NCBI GenBank assembly: GCA_902801205.1
Contig: CADCHE010000004.1
Coordinates: forward strand, 58,695-122,694
DNA length: 64,000 nucleotides
DNA from: an uncultured Bacteroidia bacterium
GTDB taxonomy: Bacteria; Bacteroidota; Bacteroidia; Bacteroidales; UBA932
Direction: 5' to 3'
Shown here: positions 16,451 through 25,636 of the stretch, piece by piece
Numbering within the stretch: the first letter of the stretch is position 1
Layout: every line of letters begins with the position of its first letter
Program-made: the position numbers and the translations under genes
Notes under the pieces: generated by a model
Told to the model about the DNA's origin: nothing
The model's database searches: none
What the model saw: the letters and a program-made list of their open reading frames with translations, nothing else

Positions 16451-19350
16451 GGCGATTGTGTTTTTCTGAGGTATTCTGCCGTATAGGTCGTTCCGGTGCG
16501 CTGGAGTTCCTCCGGCGTCCCCGCGTAGACGATCTCGCCGCCGCGGTCGCCGGCCTCGGGCCCCATTTCGATGATCCAGTCCGCCGCCCGGATGACATCC
16601 ATGTTGTGCTCGACGACGACGAGCGAATGGCCGCGGGCGAGCAGGACGTCGAACGCCTTGAGCAGGCAGATCACGTCGTGGATGTGCAGGCCCGTCGTGG
16701 GCTCGTCAAAGAGGAAGAGGATGCGGTCGCGCCGCGCGGAGCCGCCGTCGGGACTCATCGACAGGAAATAAGCCAGTTTGATGCGCTGGCTTTCGCCGCC
16801 GGAGAGGGTCGAGGAACTCTGCCCGAGCTTGATGTAGGAGAGACCGACGTCGACGAGGGGCTGCAGCCGGTCCGCAATGGCCTGAGCGGCCGGTTCACCC
16901 TGTGCAGAGAAGAAGGCGATCGCTTCCTCCACGCTCATGTTCAGGATATCGTCGATGTTCTTCCCCTTGTAGCGGACTTCCAGGATGTCGGGTTTGAAAC
17001 GCTTGCCGCCGCAGGCCTCGCAGACCATCGTCACGTCCGCCATGAACTGCATGCCGATGCGGACGAAACCGTCGCCCTGGCACTCCGGGCAGCGCCCGCC
17101 GTCCTGGTTGAAGGAGAAGAAAGAAGGCGTGTAGCCGTTCATCTTCGCATAAGGCTGTTCCGAGAGCAGGCGCCGGATGTCGTCATAGACCTTCAGGTAG
17201 GTGACGGCGTTGGAACGGGAACTCTTGCCGATCGGATTCTGGTCGATGTACTCCACACGCGAAATCCGGTTCAGGTGGCCGGAAAGGCCTTTGTGGATGC
17301 CTGGAAGGGCGCCGGTCTCGTTCAGGCGGCGGTAAAGGGCGGGATAGAGGATGTCGCCGACCAGCGAGGACTTGCCGCTGCCGCTGACGCCGGAAACGAC
17401 CGTCAGGACGCCCAGCGGGAACTCCGCATCGATATTCTTGAGGTTGTGCTCGCGGGCGCCTTCCACCTTGATGGAATAGGTCCAGGTGCGCTTTTCTCGC
17501 TGCAGGCGGGCACGGCGGCCCGTCAGGTACTGGAGCGAGAGGGAGCGGGCGATGGTTTCTTCCGGCAGCGGATCCTGGATCCGGCCCTGGAAGACGACTT
17601 CGCCGCCATTCACGCCGGCGAGCGGCCCCAGGTCGATCAGCAGGTCTGCCGCACGGATGATCTCTTCGTCATGTTCGACGACGATAACGGTGTTGCCCAG
17701 GTCGCGCAGCCGCCGCAGGACGCCGATCAGGCGGTCCGTGTCGCGCGGGTGCAGGCCGATGCTGGGTTCGTCCAGGATGTACATCGAACCCACCAGGGAA
17801 CTGCCGAGGGCGGTCACCAGGTTGATGCGCTGGCTCTCGCCGCCGGAGAGGGTGTTGCAGCCGCGGTTGAGGGTCAGGTACGCCAGGCCCACGTCGCGGA
17901 TGTACCGCAGCCGCGAGACGACCTCTTCGATGGCCTTGCTGACGATGCCGGCTTCGTATTCGGTCAGGGTCAGGTTGTCGAAGAACGCGAGCAGGGTATC
18001 GACGTTCATTTCCAGCAGCTGGGCGATCGTCTTGCCGCCGACGCGGACATAGTGCGCCTCCTTCCGCAGACGGCTTCCGTTGCAGGCATGGCAGACCGTC
18101 CGGCCGGAGAAGCGGCTGAGCATATACTTGTACTGGATCTTGTAGCGGTTGGCTTCGACCCAGGAGAAGAATTCGTTGATGCCGATGATCGAGTTTTCAT
18201 CCCCCTCCACGCTGTGGCCGTTCCAAATCGTGTCCTTCACCTCGGCGGAGAGGTTGCAGTAGGGCTCGAAAACAGGGATCCCGTAACGGTCGGCCACCTG
18301 GATGAGGTGGTCGCGGAACCAGCCCATCTTCTCGCCGCGCCAGCAGGCGATGGCGCCGTCGTAGAGGCTCTTCGTCTTGTCGGGGACGACGAGGTCTTCG
18401 CTGATGCCGATCACTTTGCCCAGGCCGCCGCAGACGGGGCAGGCGCCCAGCGGACTGTTGAAACTGAAGAGGTACTCGTCCGGCGGCCGGAAGGTGATGC
18501 CGTCGCGTTCGAAGCGGCTGTTGAAGATTTCGGTCCGAAAAGGGGCTCCGGAGGCGTCGGAGAGGTCTTCCTTCCGCAGGAGGAGGACACCGTCGCCGGA
18601 GCGGAACGCATTGTCGATGGAAGAGAGGAGGCGCGTGCGGAGATCTTCCCAATCGGTCTGCGGCCAGGGGTTGCCGTCCTCCCCGACGGGCCGTCCGCCC
18701 CGGAAAGAAGGAAGGCGGAGGCGGTCGATCAACAGGAGCAGGTCGTCGGGATAGTTTCCGTCTTCGGCCATGCGCATGATCTCTTCGATGCGGACGATGC
18801 CGTTGCCGCTGAAGAAACGCGAATAGCCTTCTTCCTTCAGGGAGAGCATCAGTTCGACCTTGTCCGGACGGTCCTTCCACTTGAGGTCCGCAAGCAGATA
18901 GATGGTGCGGGCGTCGCCGGCGGTGATGGAGGCCATCACGTCGTTCACCGTCTGGCACTTGACTTCCTCTCCGCTGACCGGGGAATAGGTTCGTCCGATC
19001 CGCGCGAAGATAATCCGCAGGTAATCATATATTTCCGTAGTCGTCGCCACGGTCGAGCGCGGGTTGCGCGTGTTGACTTTCTGCTCGATGGCGACGGCGG
19101 GCGGGATGCCTTCGATGCCGTCGACGTCCGGCTTGCTCATCCGGCCGAGGAACTGGCGGGCATAGGAGGAGAGGCTCTCGGCGAAGCGGCGCTGGCCTTC
19201 TGCGAACAGGGTGTCGAAGGCAAGCGATGACTTGCCCGATCCGGAGATGCCCGTGATGACGACGAAACGATTCCGGGGGATCTCAAGGTCGATGTTCTTG
19301 AGATTGTTGACGCGTGCGCCTTTGATGACGATCTTTCCTTCTTCTGCCAT
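16426..19350 (-). CDS. uvrA: Excinuclease ABC subunit A
   Basis: 974 residues, close to the normal UvrA length. Two ABC ATPase modules are visible, with Walker A motifs GISGSGKSS (about residue 34) and GVSGSGKSS in the second half. ABC signatures [11 protein letters not shown] and [11 protein letters not shown] are present. Zinc-binding pairs are CPVC/CHAC in the first half and CPEC/CEAC in the second. The DNA-binding landmark [20 protein letters not shown] is intact. It recognises bulky DNA lesions and loads UvrB in nucleotide excision repair. A promoter box CAAATTTA (19380-19387) lies about 30 bases upstream. Some Bacteroidota carry more than one uvrA, so this could be a paralog. Confidence 0.92.
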   Translation of the reverse strand: MAEEGKIVIKGARVNNLKNIDLEIPRNRFVVITGISGSGKSSLAFDTLFAEGQRRFAESLSSYARQFLGRMSKPDVDGIEGIPPAVAIEQKVNTRNPRSTVATTTEIYDYLRIIFARIGRTYSPVSGEEVKCQTVNDVMASITAGDARTIYLLADLKWKDRPDKVELMLSLKEEGYSRFFSGNGIVRIEEIMRMAEDGNYPDDLLLLIDRLRLPSFRGGRPVGEDGNPWPQTDWEDLRTRLLSSIDNAFRSGDGVLLLRKEDLSDASGAPFRTEIFNSRFERDGITFRPPDEYLFSFNSPLGACPVCGGLGKVIGISEDLVVPDKTKSLYDGAIACWRGEKMGWFRDHLIQVADRYGIPVFEPYCNLSAEVKDTIWNGHSVEGDENSIIGINEFFSWVEANRYKIQYKYMLSRFSGRTVCHACNGSRLRKEAHYVRVGGKTIAQLLEMNVDTLLAFFDNLTLTEYEAGIVSKAIEEVVSRLRYIRDVGLAYLTLNRGCNTLSGGESQRINLVTALGSSLVGSMYILDEPSIGLHPRDTDRLIGVLRRLRDLGNTVIVVEHDEEIIRAADLLIDLGPLAGVNGGEVVFQGRIQDPLPEETIARSLSLQYLTGRRARLQREKRTWTYSIKVEGAREHNLKNIDAEFPLGVLTVVSGVSGSGKSSLVGDILYPALYRRLNETGALPGIHKGLSGHLNRISRVEYIDQNPIGKSSRSNAVTYLKVYDDIRRLLSEQPYAKMNGYTPSFFSFNQDGGRCPECQGDGFVRIGMQFMADVTMVCEACGGKRFKPDILEVRYKGKNIDDILNMSVEEAIAFFSAQGEPAAQAIADRLQPLVDVGLSYIKLGQSSSTLSGGESQRIKLAYFLSMSPDGGSARRDRILFLFDEPTTGLHIHDVICLLKAFDVLLARGHSLVVVEHNMDVIRAADWIIEMGPEAGDRGGEIVYAGTPEELQRTGTTYTAEYLRKTQSPWTQSSPM

Positions 19351-19379
19351 GCGAGTGCGTCCGGATCAGGCCGGACCGA

Positions 19380-19387
19380 CAAATTTA
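19380..19387 (-). promoter_or_regulatory. -7 box of the uvrA promoter
   Basis: Minus-strand TAAATTTG fits the Bacteroidota TAnnTTTG element 29 bases before the ATG. The -33 box is not obvious. Confidence 0.4.
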
Positions 19388-19422
19388 CGGATTTTTTTTC
19401 TTCCCTGAAAAGAAGTCTCTGC

Positions 19423-19545
19423 GCCTGCGGCGTCTTTCCCCCTCGGGGGGACGGAGGTCGAGGATTCTGGAACCACCATATAACCAAACAAGGCCCAACC
19501 ATAAAGATTGGACCTTGTTTGGCGGTGCGGAAGGGGCTCGAACCC
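19423..19545. repeat. Tandem repeat copy A: terminator hairpin plus 3' end of tRNA-Asp
   Basis: About 123 bases that recur at 19584-19705 with only a few changes. It ends in a 26-base piece (19520-19545) identical to the CCA-acceptor-T-arm part of tRNA-Asp, but the rest of the tRNA is missing and is replaced by an unrelated 38-base stretch. An imperfect palindrome (19484-19498 with 19508-19522) forms a terminator-like hairpin. Confidence 0.8.
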
Positions 19546-19583
19546 GCGCTGCGCGCGGTGGCTCATTACGTTACCCCCCTGCC

Positions 19584-19705
19584 GCCTGCGGCGTCTTCCC
19601 CCTCGGGGGGACGGAGGTCGAGGGTTCCGGAAACACCATATAGCCAAACAAGGCCCAACCATAAAGATTGGACCTTGTTTGGCGGTGCGGAAGGGGCTCG
19701 AACCC
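19584..19705. repeat. Tandem repeat copy B, running into the intact tRNA-Asp
   Basis: Same sequence as copy A, displaced by about 160 bases, here joined to the complete tRNA gene. It is the probable parent of the truncated copy. Confidence 0.8.
19644..19682 (-). terminator. Terminator-like hairpin at the 3' end of tRNA-Asp
   Basis: Arms 19644-19658 and 19668-19682 pair over 15 bases with one mismatch. The stem begins inside the encoded CCA end of the tRNA, which is unusual and could also be a processing signal. Confidence 0.55.
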
Positions 19706-19757
19706 TCGACCTCCGGCGTGACAGGCCGGCATTCTAACCAAACTGAACTACCGCACC
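19680..19757 (-). tRNA. tRNA-Asp (GTC), CCA encoded
   Basis: On the minus strand: acceptor GGTGCGG pairs with CCGCACC, discriminator G, then CCA. D-arm GTTCAGTTTGGTTAGAAT, anticodon loop CTGTCAC with anticodon GTC, T-loop GGTTCGAGCC. All arms pair. This anticodon reads Asp codons. Confidence 0.95.
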
Positions 19758-19782
19758 AGTGGCAATTCCTTGATTGCGGATG

Positions 19783-19813
19783 CAAATATACGCAATTTTG
19801 TCTTCTCCGCAAA
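19783..19813 (-). promoter_or_regulatory. Promoter of tRNA-Asp
   Basis: Minus-strand TTTG, 19 bases, TATATTTG; transcription is expected to start about 20 bases before the mature tRNA end. Confidence 0.7.
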
Positions 19814-19870
19814 TTTTTTTCAGTTTTTCGAACACTTTTTTCTATATTGCATCGAAATAAAAACCATATA

Positions 19871-20803
19871 ATGATGAAAAAGACCTTCCGCATCATTTTG
19901 CTTTTCCTCATCGTCGTCACCTTCCGCGCTCCCCTCTCCGGGAAAGCCGCCGACGGCCGGTCCACGCTCCCCTTCCGTCCGGACACCCTCCGGATCCTGG
20001 CGGTCGGGAACAGTTTCTCGGACGACGCCACGGAATACATCCCCTCGCTGCTCGAATCCGCAGGCATCCACAATGTCATCATCGGCCGCCTGTACATCGG
20101 CGGGTGCTCCCTCCAGCGCCACTGCAAGGAGTACGAAGCGCAGGCGCACAACTATATGTATTACAAATCCGGCGCGGACAACCACTGGAACGTACAGAAG
20201 AACGCGACGCTGCTGGATGGCGTGAAGGACGAACCCTGGGACATCATTACGATGCAGGAGCAGTCCGGTTACTCGGGAATCTACGACAATATCCATACCT
20301 GGCTTCCGCAGCTGATGGAAATCCTGAAACGGGAATGCACGAACCCGGACGTCCGGCTCGTCTGGCACGAGACCTGGGCCTACGCCAAGAACGCGTATCA
20401 GCATCCCGACTTCCCCAAGTACGGGAATGACCAGGACCGCATGCTGGAAGGCATCCGCTCCTGCGTGCAGCGGCTGCAGGATGATTTCGACATCGAAACG
20501 GTCATCCCCTGCGGCGAGGCGATCCAGCTGGCCCGCGCCAGCCGCCTGAACAATGTCGGAGAAGTGCCCGCCGATACGCGCGCCTACGACCTCACGCGCG
20601 ACGGCTACCACCTGAGCCGCCAGTTCGGGCGCTACCTGGCGGCCTGCACCTGGTTCGAAATGCTGGTCGCCCCCACGGTGGGCGTACCGCTCTCCAAGGC
20701 ACACAGCACCCTGCGCGATACGGAATACAGCCTCTCCTCCAAAGACGCACGCCTGTGCCGCAGGATCGCGGTGAAGGCCTGTAAAGCACAGCGCGCCAAA
20801 TGA
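19871..20803 (+). CDS. DUF4886 SGNH-hydrolase-fold secreted protein, first gene of the PTS operon
   Basis: 310 residues from the ATG giving MMKKTFRIILLF; the longer open frame upstream runs through the antisense of the tRNA and is not real. Signal peptide, then LRILAVGNSFSDDATEYIP near residue 40, whose GNSFS block is the SGNH/GDSL nucleophile motif of DUF4886, and later YDLTRDGYHLSRQFGRYLA, with Asp and His placed as in block V (DxxH-like). Likely a periplasmic carbohydrate esterase or related hydrolase. The stop overlaps the ATG of the mtlA-like gene (ATGA), so the two are translationally coupled; it may release a substrate for the transporter. Confidence 0.8.
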   Translation: MMKKTFRIILLFLIVVTFRAPLSGKAADGRSTLPFRPDTLRILAVGNSFSDDATEYIPSLLESAGIHNVIIGRLYIGGCSLQRHCKEYEAQAHNYMYYKSGADNHWNVQKNATLLDGVKDEPWDIITMQEQSGYSGIYDNIHTWLPQLMEILKRECTNPDVRLVWHETWAYAKNAYQHPDFPKYGNDQDRMLEGIRSCVQRLQDDFDIETVIPCGEAIQLARASRLNNVGEVPADTRAYDLTRDGYHLSRQFGRYLAACTWFEMLVAPTVGVPLSKAHSTLRDTEYSLSSKDARLCRRIAVKACKAQRAK

Positions 20804-22554
20804 TCCGCGACGGCATCCAGCGGTTCGGCCGCAGCCTCAGCGCGATGGTCATGCCGAACATCGGCGCCTTCATCGCGTGGGGACTGATCACTGCCTTGTT
20901 CATCCCCGGCGGATGGTGGCCCAACGAGCACATGGCGAAACTGGTTTCGCCCATGCTCAAGTACCTGCTGCCGACGCTGATCGCCTATACGGCCGGAAAG
21001 AACGTCGGCGGCGTCCGGGGCGGCGTGGCCGGCGCCGTGGCGGCGATGGGCGTCATCATCGGGACGGACACGCCGATGTTCCTCGGCGCGATGCTGATGG
21101 GCCCCCTCGCCGGCTGGTGCATCAAGCGGTTCGACAAGTGGACGGAAGGGAAAGTCGGCGCCGGTTTCGAAATGCTGGTGGACAACTTCTCGCTCGGCAT
21201 CATCGCGATGCTGCTGGCGATCACCGGCTATCTCGTCATCGGCGGCATCGTCTCCGGCCTCACCAACGCCCTGAGCAGCGGCGTCGACTGGATGCTCCGG
21301 CACAAGATGAACCCCTTGCTCGCCGTCCTCGTCGATCCGGCCAAAGTCCTCTTCCTGAACAACGCCGTCAACCACGGCATCATGACGCCGCTCGGCATCC
21401 AGCAGGCGGCGGAAGCCGGCAAGTCGATGCTGTTCCTCATCGATCCGAACCCCGGTCCCGGTCTCGGCATCCTCCTCTCCTGCTGGGTCTTCGGAAAGGG
21501 AATGACGAAGCAGTCCGCCCCGGGCGCCGCCGTCATCCAGCTCTTCGGGGGCATCCACGAGATCTATTTCCCGTATGTCCTCGCCCGTCCCCTCCTGCTG
21601 CTGCCGGTCATGCTCGGAAACATCTGCGCCCTGTCCTTCTTCACGCTGACCGACTTCGGCCTGGTGGCACCCGCCTCGCCGGGCAGCCTGATCTCGATCA
21701 TCCTCATGTCGCCGCGCGGCCAGACGCTGATCGGCATCCTGGGCGTCCTGATCGCAACTGCCGTTTCCTTCCTCCTCGCCATCCCGATGGTCAAGGCACG
21801 GCCCGATTTCCAGGGAGAAGAGGAACAGGCCGCCGCGGAACGCAGCGACGGCGGAGAAAGCGGAACGATCCGGAAGATCGTCTTCGCCTGCGACGCGGGC
21901 ATGGGTTCCAGCGCCCTCGGCGCCACCCGTTTCAAAGCACGGCTGCTGAAACACCGGATCGAAGGCGTTTCCTGCACCAACTGCGCCGTCGACGCGATTC
22001 CCGAAGATGCCGACCTGGTCGTCTGCCAGGGAACGCTGGCAGGCCGCGTGAAGGGACATCCCGTCCTGGAAATCACGAACTTCATCTCGGACCCGGCCCT
22101 GGACGGGCTGATCGCCCGGCTCGAGGGGAAAGACCGGTTGCTCACGCCGGAGCGGATCCTGACGGGGCTGGCCGCCGAGCCGATGGAAGATGCCGTACGC
22201 CGCGCCGGACACCTGCTCGAAGCGGCCGGCTGCGTCAAGGAAGGCTACGCCGAAGCGATGCTGGAGCGCGAAAGGATCACCAGCACCTACATGGGCGCCG
22301 GGCTGGCGCTCCCGCACGGAACCGCTGCCGCGAAAGACAGCGTCCTGCGGTCCGGAATCTGCGTGCTGCAATATCCGGAAGGCATTGATTACGCGGGAGA
22401 AACGGCCTACCTCATCATCGGCATCGCCGGCGTCGGCGACGCACACCTCGACATCCTCGCCCGTCTTTCATCGATCCTGGAAGACGAGGCCGTCCTCGAA
22501 CGGCTCAGCCACGAAGCCAAGGCGGAAGAAATCCTGCAAACCCTGCAACCATGA
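20800..22554 (+). CDS. mtlA: Mannitol-type PTS enzyme IICBA
   Basis: 584 residues with three domains. EIIC (about 1-340) opens with IGAFIAWGLITALFIPGGWW and holds the GGIHEIYFPY motif of the mannitol permease family. EIIB (about 360-450) has FACDAGMGSSALGA with phospho-acceptor Cys364. EIIA (about 450-584) has AGLALPHGTA with His506. The protein would import and phosphorylate a hexitol or related sugar, taking phosphate from HPr. It is shorter than E. coli MtlA, mostly in linkers. It lies between the DUF4886 gene and HPr with ATGA overlaps on both sides. No mannitol-1-phosphate dehydrogenase gene is visible, so mannitol itself is not certain. Confidence 0.9.
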   Translation: MIRDGIQRFGRSLSAMVMPNIGAFIAWGLITALFIPGGWWPNEHMAKLVSPMLKYLLPTLIAYTAGKNVGGVRGGVAGAVAAMGVIIGTDTPMFLGAMLMGPLAGWCIKRFDKWTEGKVGAGFEMLVDNFSLGIIAMLLAITGYLVIGGIVSGLTNALSSGVDWMLRHKMNPLLAVLVDPAKVLFLNNAVNHGIMTPLGIQQAAEAGKSMLFLIDPNPGPGLGILLSCWVFGKGMTKQSAPGAAVIQLFGGIHEIYFPYVLARPLLLLPVMLGNICALSFFTLTDFGLVAPASPGSLISIILMSPRGQTLIGILGVLIATAVSFLLAIPMVKARPDFQGEEEQAAAERSDGGESGTIRKIVFACDAGMGSSALGATRFKARLLKHRIEGVSCTNCAVDAIPEDADLVVCQGTLAGRVKGHPVLEITNFISDPALDGLIARLEGKDRLLTPERILTGLAAEPMEDAVRRAGHLLEAAGCVKEGYAEAMLERERITSTYMGAGLALPHGTAAAKDSVLRSGICVLQYPEGIDYAGETAYLIIGIAGVGDAHLDILARLSSILEDEAVLERLSHEAKAEEILQTLQP

Positions 22555-22814
22555 TCAAGAAGAACCTCCTTTTCAAAGCCCCGAACGGGCTCCACGCACG
22601 GCCGGCCGGTGAACTGGTCAAGACCGTCAAATCCTTCGAAGGAACGACCGTCACCCTGTCGACCGCCGCCAAGAGCGTCAAGGCTTCGGGCATCCTTTCC
22701 GTCCTGTCGCTCGGTGTGAAAGCCGGAACGGAGCTGGAAATCACCGCCGACGGCGATCGCGAGCAGGAAGCCCTGGATGCCGTCGTGTCCCTTCTTGAAA
22801 GCATTTCAGAATGA
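22551..22814 (+). CDS. ptsH: Phosphocarrier protein HPr
   Basis: 87 residues, the normal HPr length. The active-site motif NGLHARPA places phospho-histidine at His15. A serine lies at position 46 in VKASGILSVLSLG, where regulatory Ser46 is expected, but the segment appears one residue longer than in E. coli or Bacillus HPr, so regulatory phosphorylation is uncertain. It passes phosphate from Enzyme I to the EIIA domain encoded just upstream. ATGA overlaps join it to both neighbours. Confidence 0.93.
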   Translation: MIKKNLLFKAPNGLHARPAGELVKTVKSFEGTTVTLSTAAKSVKASGILSVLSLGVKAGTELEITADGDREQEALDAVVSLLESISE

Positions 22815-24310
22815 GAGCGTTACGCAAAGCCATCGGCGCCGTCGAGGGAAAGGCCGCCGGCTCCGCCTGTTTTCTCGGGAAACGGGGAAACAGGGTCCGG
22901 CCCCAGACGCTCGATGAAGCTTTCGAGGCCGAAAAAGCCCGGCTGGAAGCCTTGCAGGATGATCCGCTCTTCGCCGCGCACTTGGAAATGCTGGAAGACC
23001 CGATGCTCCGGGAGGCCGTCGACGCCGCCCTGGCGGAAGGCCTCTCGCCGGCCGATGCCGTCCGAAGCGCCGAAAGAAGCATCACGGCGATGTTTGAAGA
23101 AATCGAAGACGACTACCTCCGCGCCCGGGCCGATGATGTCCGCGACCTCTGCCGCGGTCTGCTCGAGCGCCTGGGAGGGGTGGCCCGCGACGGGGCTGCG
23201 GAACTGCCGGAAGCGGCCGTCCTCGTCGGCGAGGAGTTCTTCCCCTCCGACACGACCGGGCTGGACTACCATTGCGTCCGGGCCTTTGTCGCCGCCCGGG
23301 GCAGCGCGACAAGCCACGTCGCCGTCATCGCCCGCGCCAAGGGAATCCCGGCGCTGTTCGGCGTCGACACGGAAGGAATCCGCGAAGGCGACCGGCTCCT
23401 GGTCGACGGCGACGCGGGCACCCTCATCATCGGACCGACGGAAGAAGAGGAACGGGATTTCCTGCAGGAAACGCCCGGCCCCGCGCCGTGCACTCCCCTG
23501 CTCCGCCCTGACGGCAGCCGGGTGAAGATCTTCGGCAACGCCGGTTCGCTCCCGGAGATCGACGCCGCCATGGCAGCGGGGGCCGAAGGCATCGGCCTGT
23601 TCCGCACAGAATTCCTCTACCTGGCATCCGACCGGTTCCCGACGGAAGAGGAGCAATGGGAGACCTACCGGCAGGCGGTGCTCCACTGCAAGGGGAAACC
23701 ACTCACCATCAGGCTATTGGACATGGGAGCCGACAAGCAGCCCGCCTATTGGAAGCGGCCGGCCGAAGAGAATCCTTTCCTGGGCCTGCGCGGCATCCGC
23801 CTGGCCCTGGCGCACCCGAAAATCCTGTCCGTGCAGATCCGCGCCATCCTGCGCGCGGCGGCCGAAGGGCCGGTGAAGATCCTCATCCCGATGGTGACGG
23901 ACGTCGAAGAACTGCGGGAAGTCAAGAAGATGATCCGTTCCTGCGGTGGCGTCGTTCCCACGGGCATCATGGTAGAAACGCCCGCGGCCGTGCTCAACGC
24001 GCCTGAACTGGCCGCTGAAGCAGACTTCTTCAGCATCGGGACGAACGACCTCGCACAATACATCCAAGTCGCCGACCGGAACAATCCACAGGTCGCCGCC
24101 TTCTGCGATCCCGCGGCTCCGGCCGTCCGGCGCGCCATCGAAATGACGGCAGACGCTGCCCGGAATGCAGGGATTCCGTTCAGCGTCTGCGGTGAAATGG
24201 CGTCCGGAAAAGACGCACAAGCGTATCTGGCCGGTCTGGGCGTTGAAAGCCTCAGCCTCTCGTCCCCGGATCAGATCCGTGCGCGCAGTTCGGCGGTGCG
24301 CTCTTCGTAG
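22811..24310 (+). CDS. ptsI: PTS Enzyme I (phosphoenolpyruvate-protein phosphotransferase), short form
   Basis: 499 residues against roughly 570 in typical Enzyme I. The phospho-histidine motif GSATSHVAVIARAKGIP gives His169. PEP-binding blocks are present: EGIGLFRTEFLYL, NPFLGLRGIRLAL, and SIGTNDLAQYI. The catalytic acid Cys460 lies in SVCGEMASG. Shortening affects the N-terminal helical region and about 35 residues at the C-terminus, after which the frame ends inside the convergent pgi gene (40-base overlap). All catalytic residues are retained, so activity is likely. Last gene of the PTS operon. Confidence 0.9.
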   Translation: MRALRKAIGAVEGKAAGSACFLGKRGNRVRPQTLDEAFEAEKARLEALQDDPLFAAHLEMLEDPMLREAVDAALAEGLSPADAVRSAERSITAMFEEIEDDYLRARADDVRDLCRGLLERLGGVARDGAAELPEAAVLVGEEFFPSDTTGLDYHCVRAFVAARGSATSHVAVIARAKGIPALFGVDTEGIREGDRLLVDGDAGTLIIGPTEEEERDFLQETPGPAPCTPLLRPDGSRVKIFGNAGSLPEIDAAMAAGAEGIGLFRTEFLYLASDRFPTEEEQWETYRQAVLHCKGKPLTIRLLDMGADKQPAYWKRPAEENPFLGLRGIRLALAHPKILSVQIRAILRAAAEGPVKILIPMVTDVEELREVKKMIRSCGGVVPTGIMVETPAAVLNAPELAAEADFFSIGTNDLAQYIQVADRNNPQVAAFCDPAAPAVRRAIEMTADAARNAGIPFSVCGEMASGKDAQAYLAGLGVESLSLSSPDQIRARSSAVRSS

Positions 24311-25605
24311 CCCGGCTTCTCGAGCAGAGCGAACATGTTCTTCTTGTAGGCCTCCACGCCGGGCTGGTTGAAGGGATTCACCCCCAGCAGATAGGCACTC
24401 ACGCCGCACGCAAACTCGAAGAAGTAGAAGATTTCGCCCAGGGTGGCGGCATCGATGCGCTCCACCGAGATCCCGATCTGGGGCACACCGCCGTCGATGT
24501 GGGCGATCTTCGTTCCAAGGGCGGCCATCGCGTTGCAATGCTCCACGTGCTGCCCGGCCAGGTAATTGAGCTGGTCGAGGTTCTGCGGATCGGAACCGAT
24601 CACGACGCTGCGGCTGCTCTCCTTGACGTTGACGACCGTCTCGAAGACGATGCGGTCGCCGTCCTGGATGAACTGCCCCATCGAATGCAGGTCGGTGGTG
24701 AAGTTCACGGATGCCGGGAAGATGCCCTTTCCATCCTTGCCCTCGGACTCGCCGTAAAGCTGCTTCCACCACTCGCCCAGGTACTGGAACTTCGGATTAT
24801 AGGAGACGAGCACCTCCACCTTCTTGCCCAGTTCGGTATACAGGAGATTGCGCATGGCGGCGTACTGCACGGCCGGATTGGCGGCGTCGCGGACGGCCAG
24901 GGCCTGCTGCATCTGCCGGGCGCCTTCGAGCATCGCACGGATGTCGAATCCGGCGAGCAGGATCGGCAGCAAGCCGACGGGCGTCAGCACGGAGAAACGG
25001 CCGCCCACGTTGTCCGGAACGACGAACGTCCGGTAGCCTTCCTGGTCAGCAAGCGTCTTGAGCGCACCCCGGCGGGCATCCGTGATGGCCACGATCCGCT
25101 GTGCAGCGTCGGCGTACGTCTTCTCGATATGTTCCTTGACGATCCGGAAGGCGACGGCCGGTTCGGTCGTCGTACCCGACTTGGAGATCACGACGACGGC
25201 TGTGTTCCGCTCGGCGACCAGGTCCATCAGTTCAGCCAGGTATTCCTCCGAAAGGTTGTTTCCGGCAAAAACGACTTCGGGGGCCGCCTTCTTGCCGGAC
25301 AGCTGCTTGGCAAAAGTGTGCGACAGGGCCTCGATGGCGCAGCGGGCACCCAGGTAGGACCCGCCGATACCGATGACGACCACCAGGTCGATTCCCCTGG
25401 CCTTCCAGTCCGCCTGCACGGCCTCCAGCTGACGAAGGAGCGATTCGCTCACCTGCCCGGGCAGTTCCTTCCAGCCGAGGAAGTCATTGCCGGCGCCCTG
25501 GCCGCCCTGCAGGACGTCGAATGCGGCGAGGGCTTTCTCCACATATGCATCGAACGCAGCTTTGTTGACGAAGGAGCTGCAACCTTCCACATCGATCTTT
25601 AACAT
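24271..25605 (-). CDS. pgi: Glucose-6-phosphate isomerase
   Basis: 444 residues from the ATG giving MLKIDVEGC. Family landmarks include VVIGIGGSYLGARCAIEAL, VVISKSGTTTEPAVAFR, DNVGGRFSVLTPVGLLP and, near the end, PFNQPGVEAYKKNMFALL. It interconverts glucose-6-phosphate and fructose-6-phosphate in the cytoplasm. Being next to the PTS operon, it may process incoming phosphosugars, although it has its own promoter on the opposite strand. Its 3' end overlaps ptsI by 40 bases. Confidence 0.95.
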   Translation of the reverse strand: MLKIDVEGCSSFVNKAAFDAYVEKALAAFDVLQGGQGAGNDFLGWKELPGQVSESLLRQLEAVQADWKARGIDLVVVIGIGGSYLGARCAIEALSHTFAKQLSGKKAAPEVVFAGNNLSEEYLAELMDLVAERNTAVVVISKSGTTTEPAVAFRIVKEHIEKTYADAAQRIVAITDARRGALKTLADQEGYRTFVVPDNVGGRFSVLTPVGLLPILLAGFDIRAMLEGARQMQQALAVRDAANPAVQYAAMRNLLYTELGKKVEVLVSYNPKFQYLGEWWKQLYGESEGKDGKGIFPASVNFTTDLHSMGQFIQDGDRIVFETVVNVKESSRSVVIGSDPQNLDQLNYLAGQHVEHCNAMAALGTKIAHIDGGVPQIGISVERIDAATLGEIFYFFEFACGVSAYLLGVNPFNQPGVEAYKKNMFALLEKPGYEERTAELRARI

Positions 25606-25636
25606 GTTATGTCGTTTGTTTATCATTTTCCGGGCA

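Noticed and set aside
16456-19230. 924-codon frame antisense to uvrA
   Set aside because: uvrA on the minus strand has full ABC and zinc motifs; the antisense shows none.
19366-20151. Long minus-strand frame across tRNA-Asp and its repeat
   Set aside because: It translates the antisense of tRNA and repeat sequence (Arg/Pro-rich), a common artefact in GC-rich DNA.
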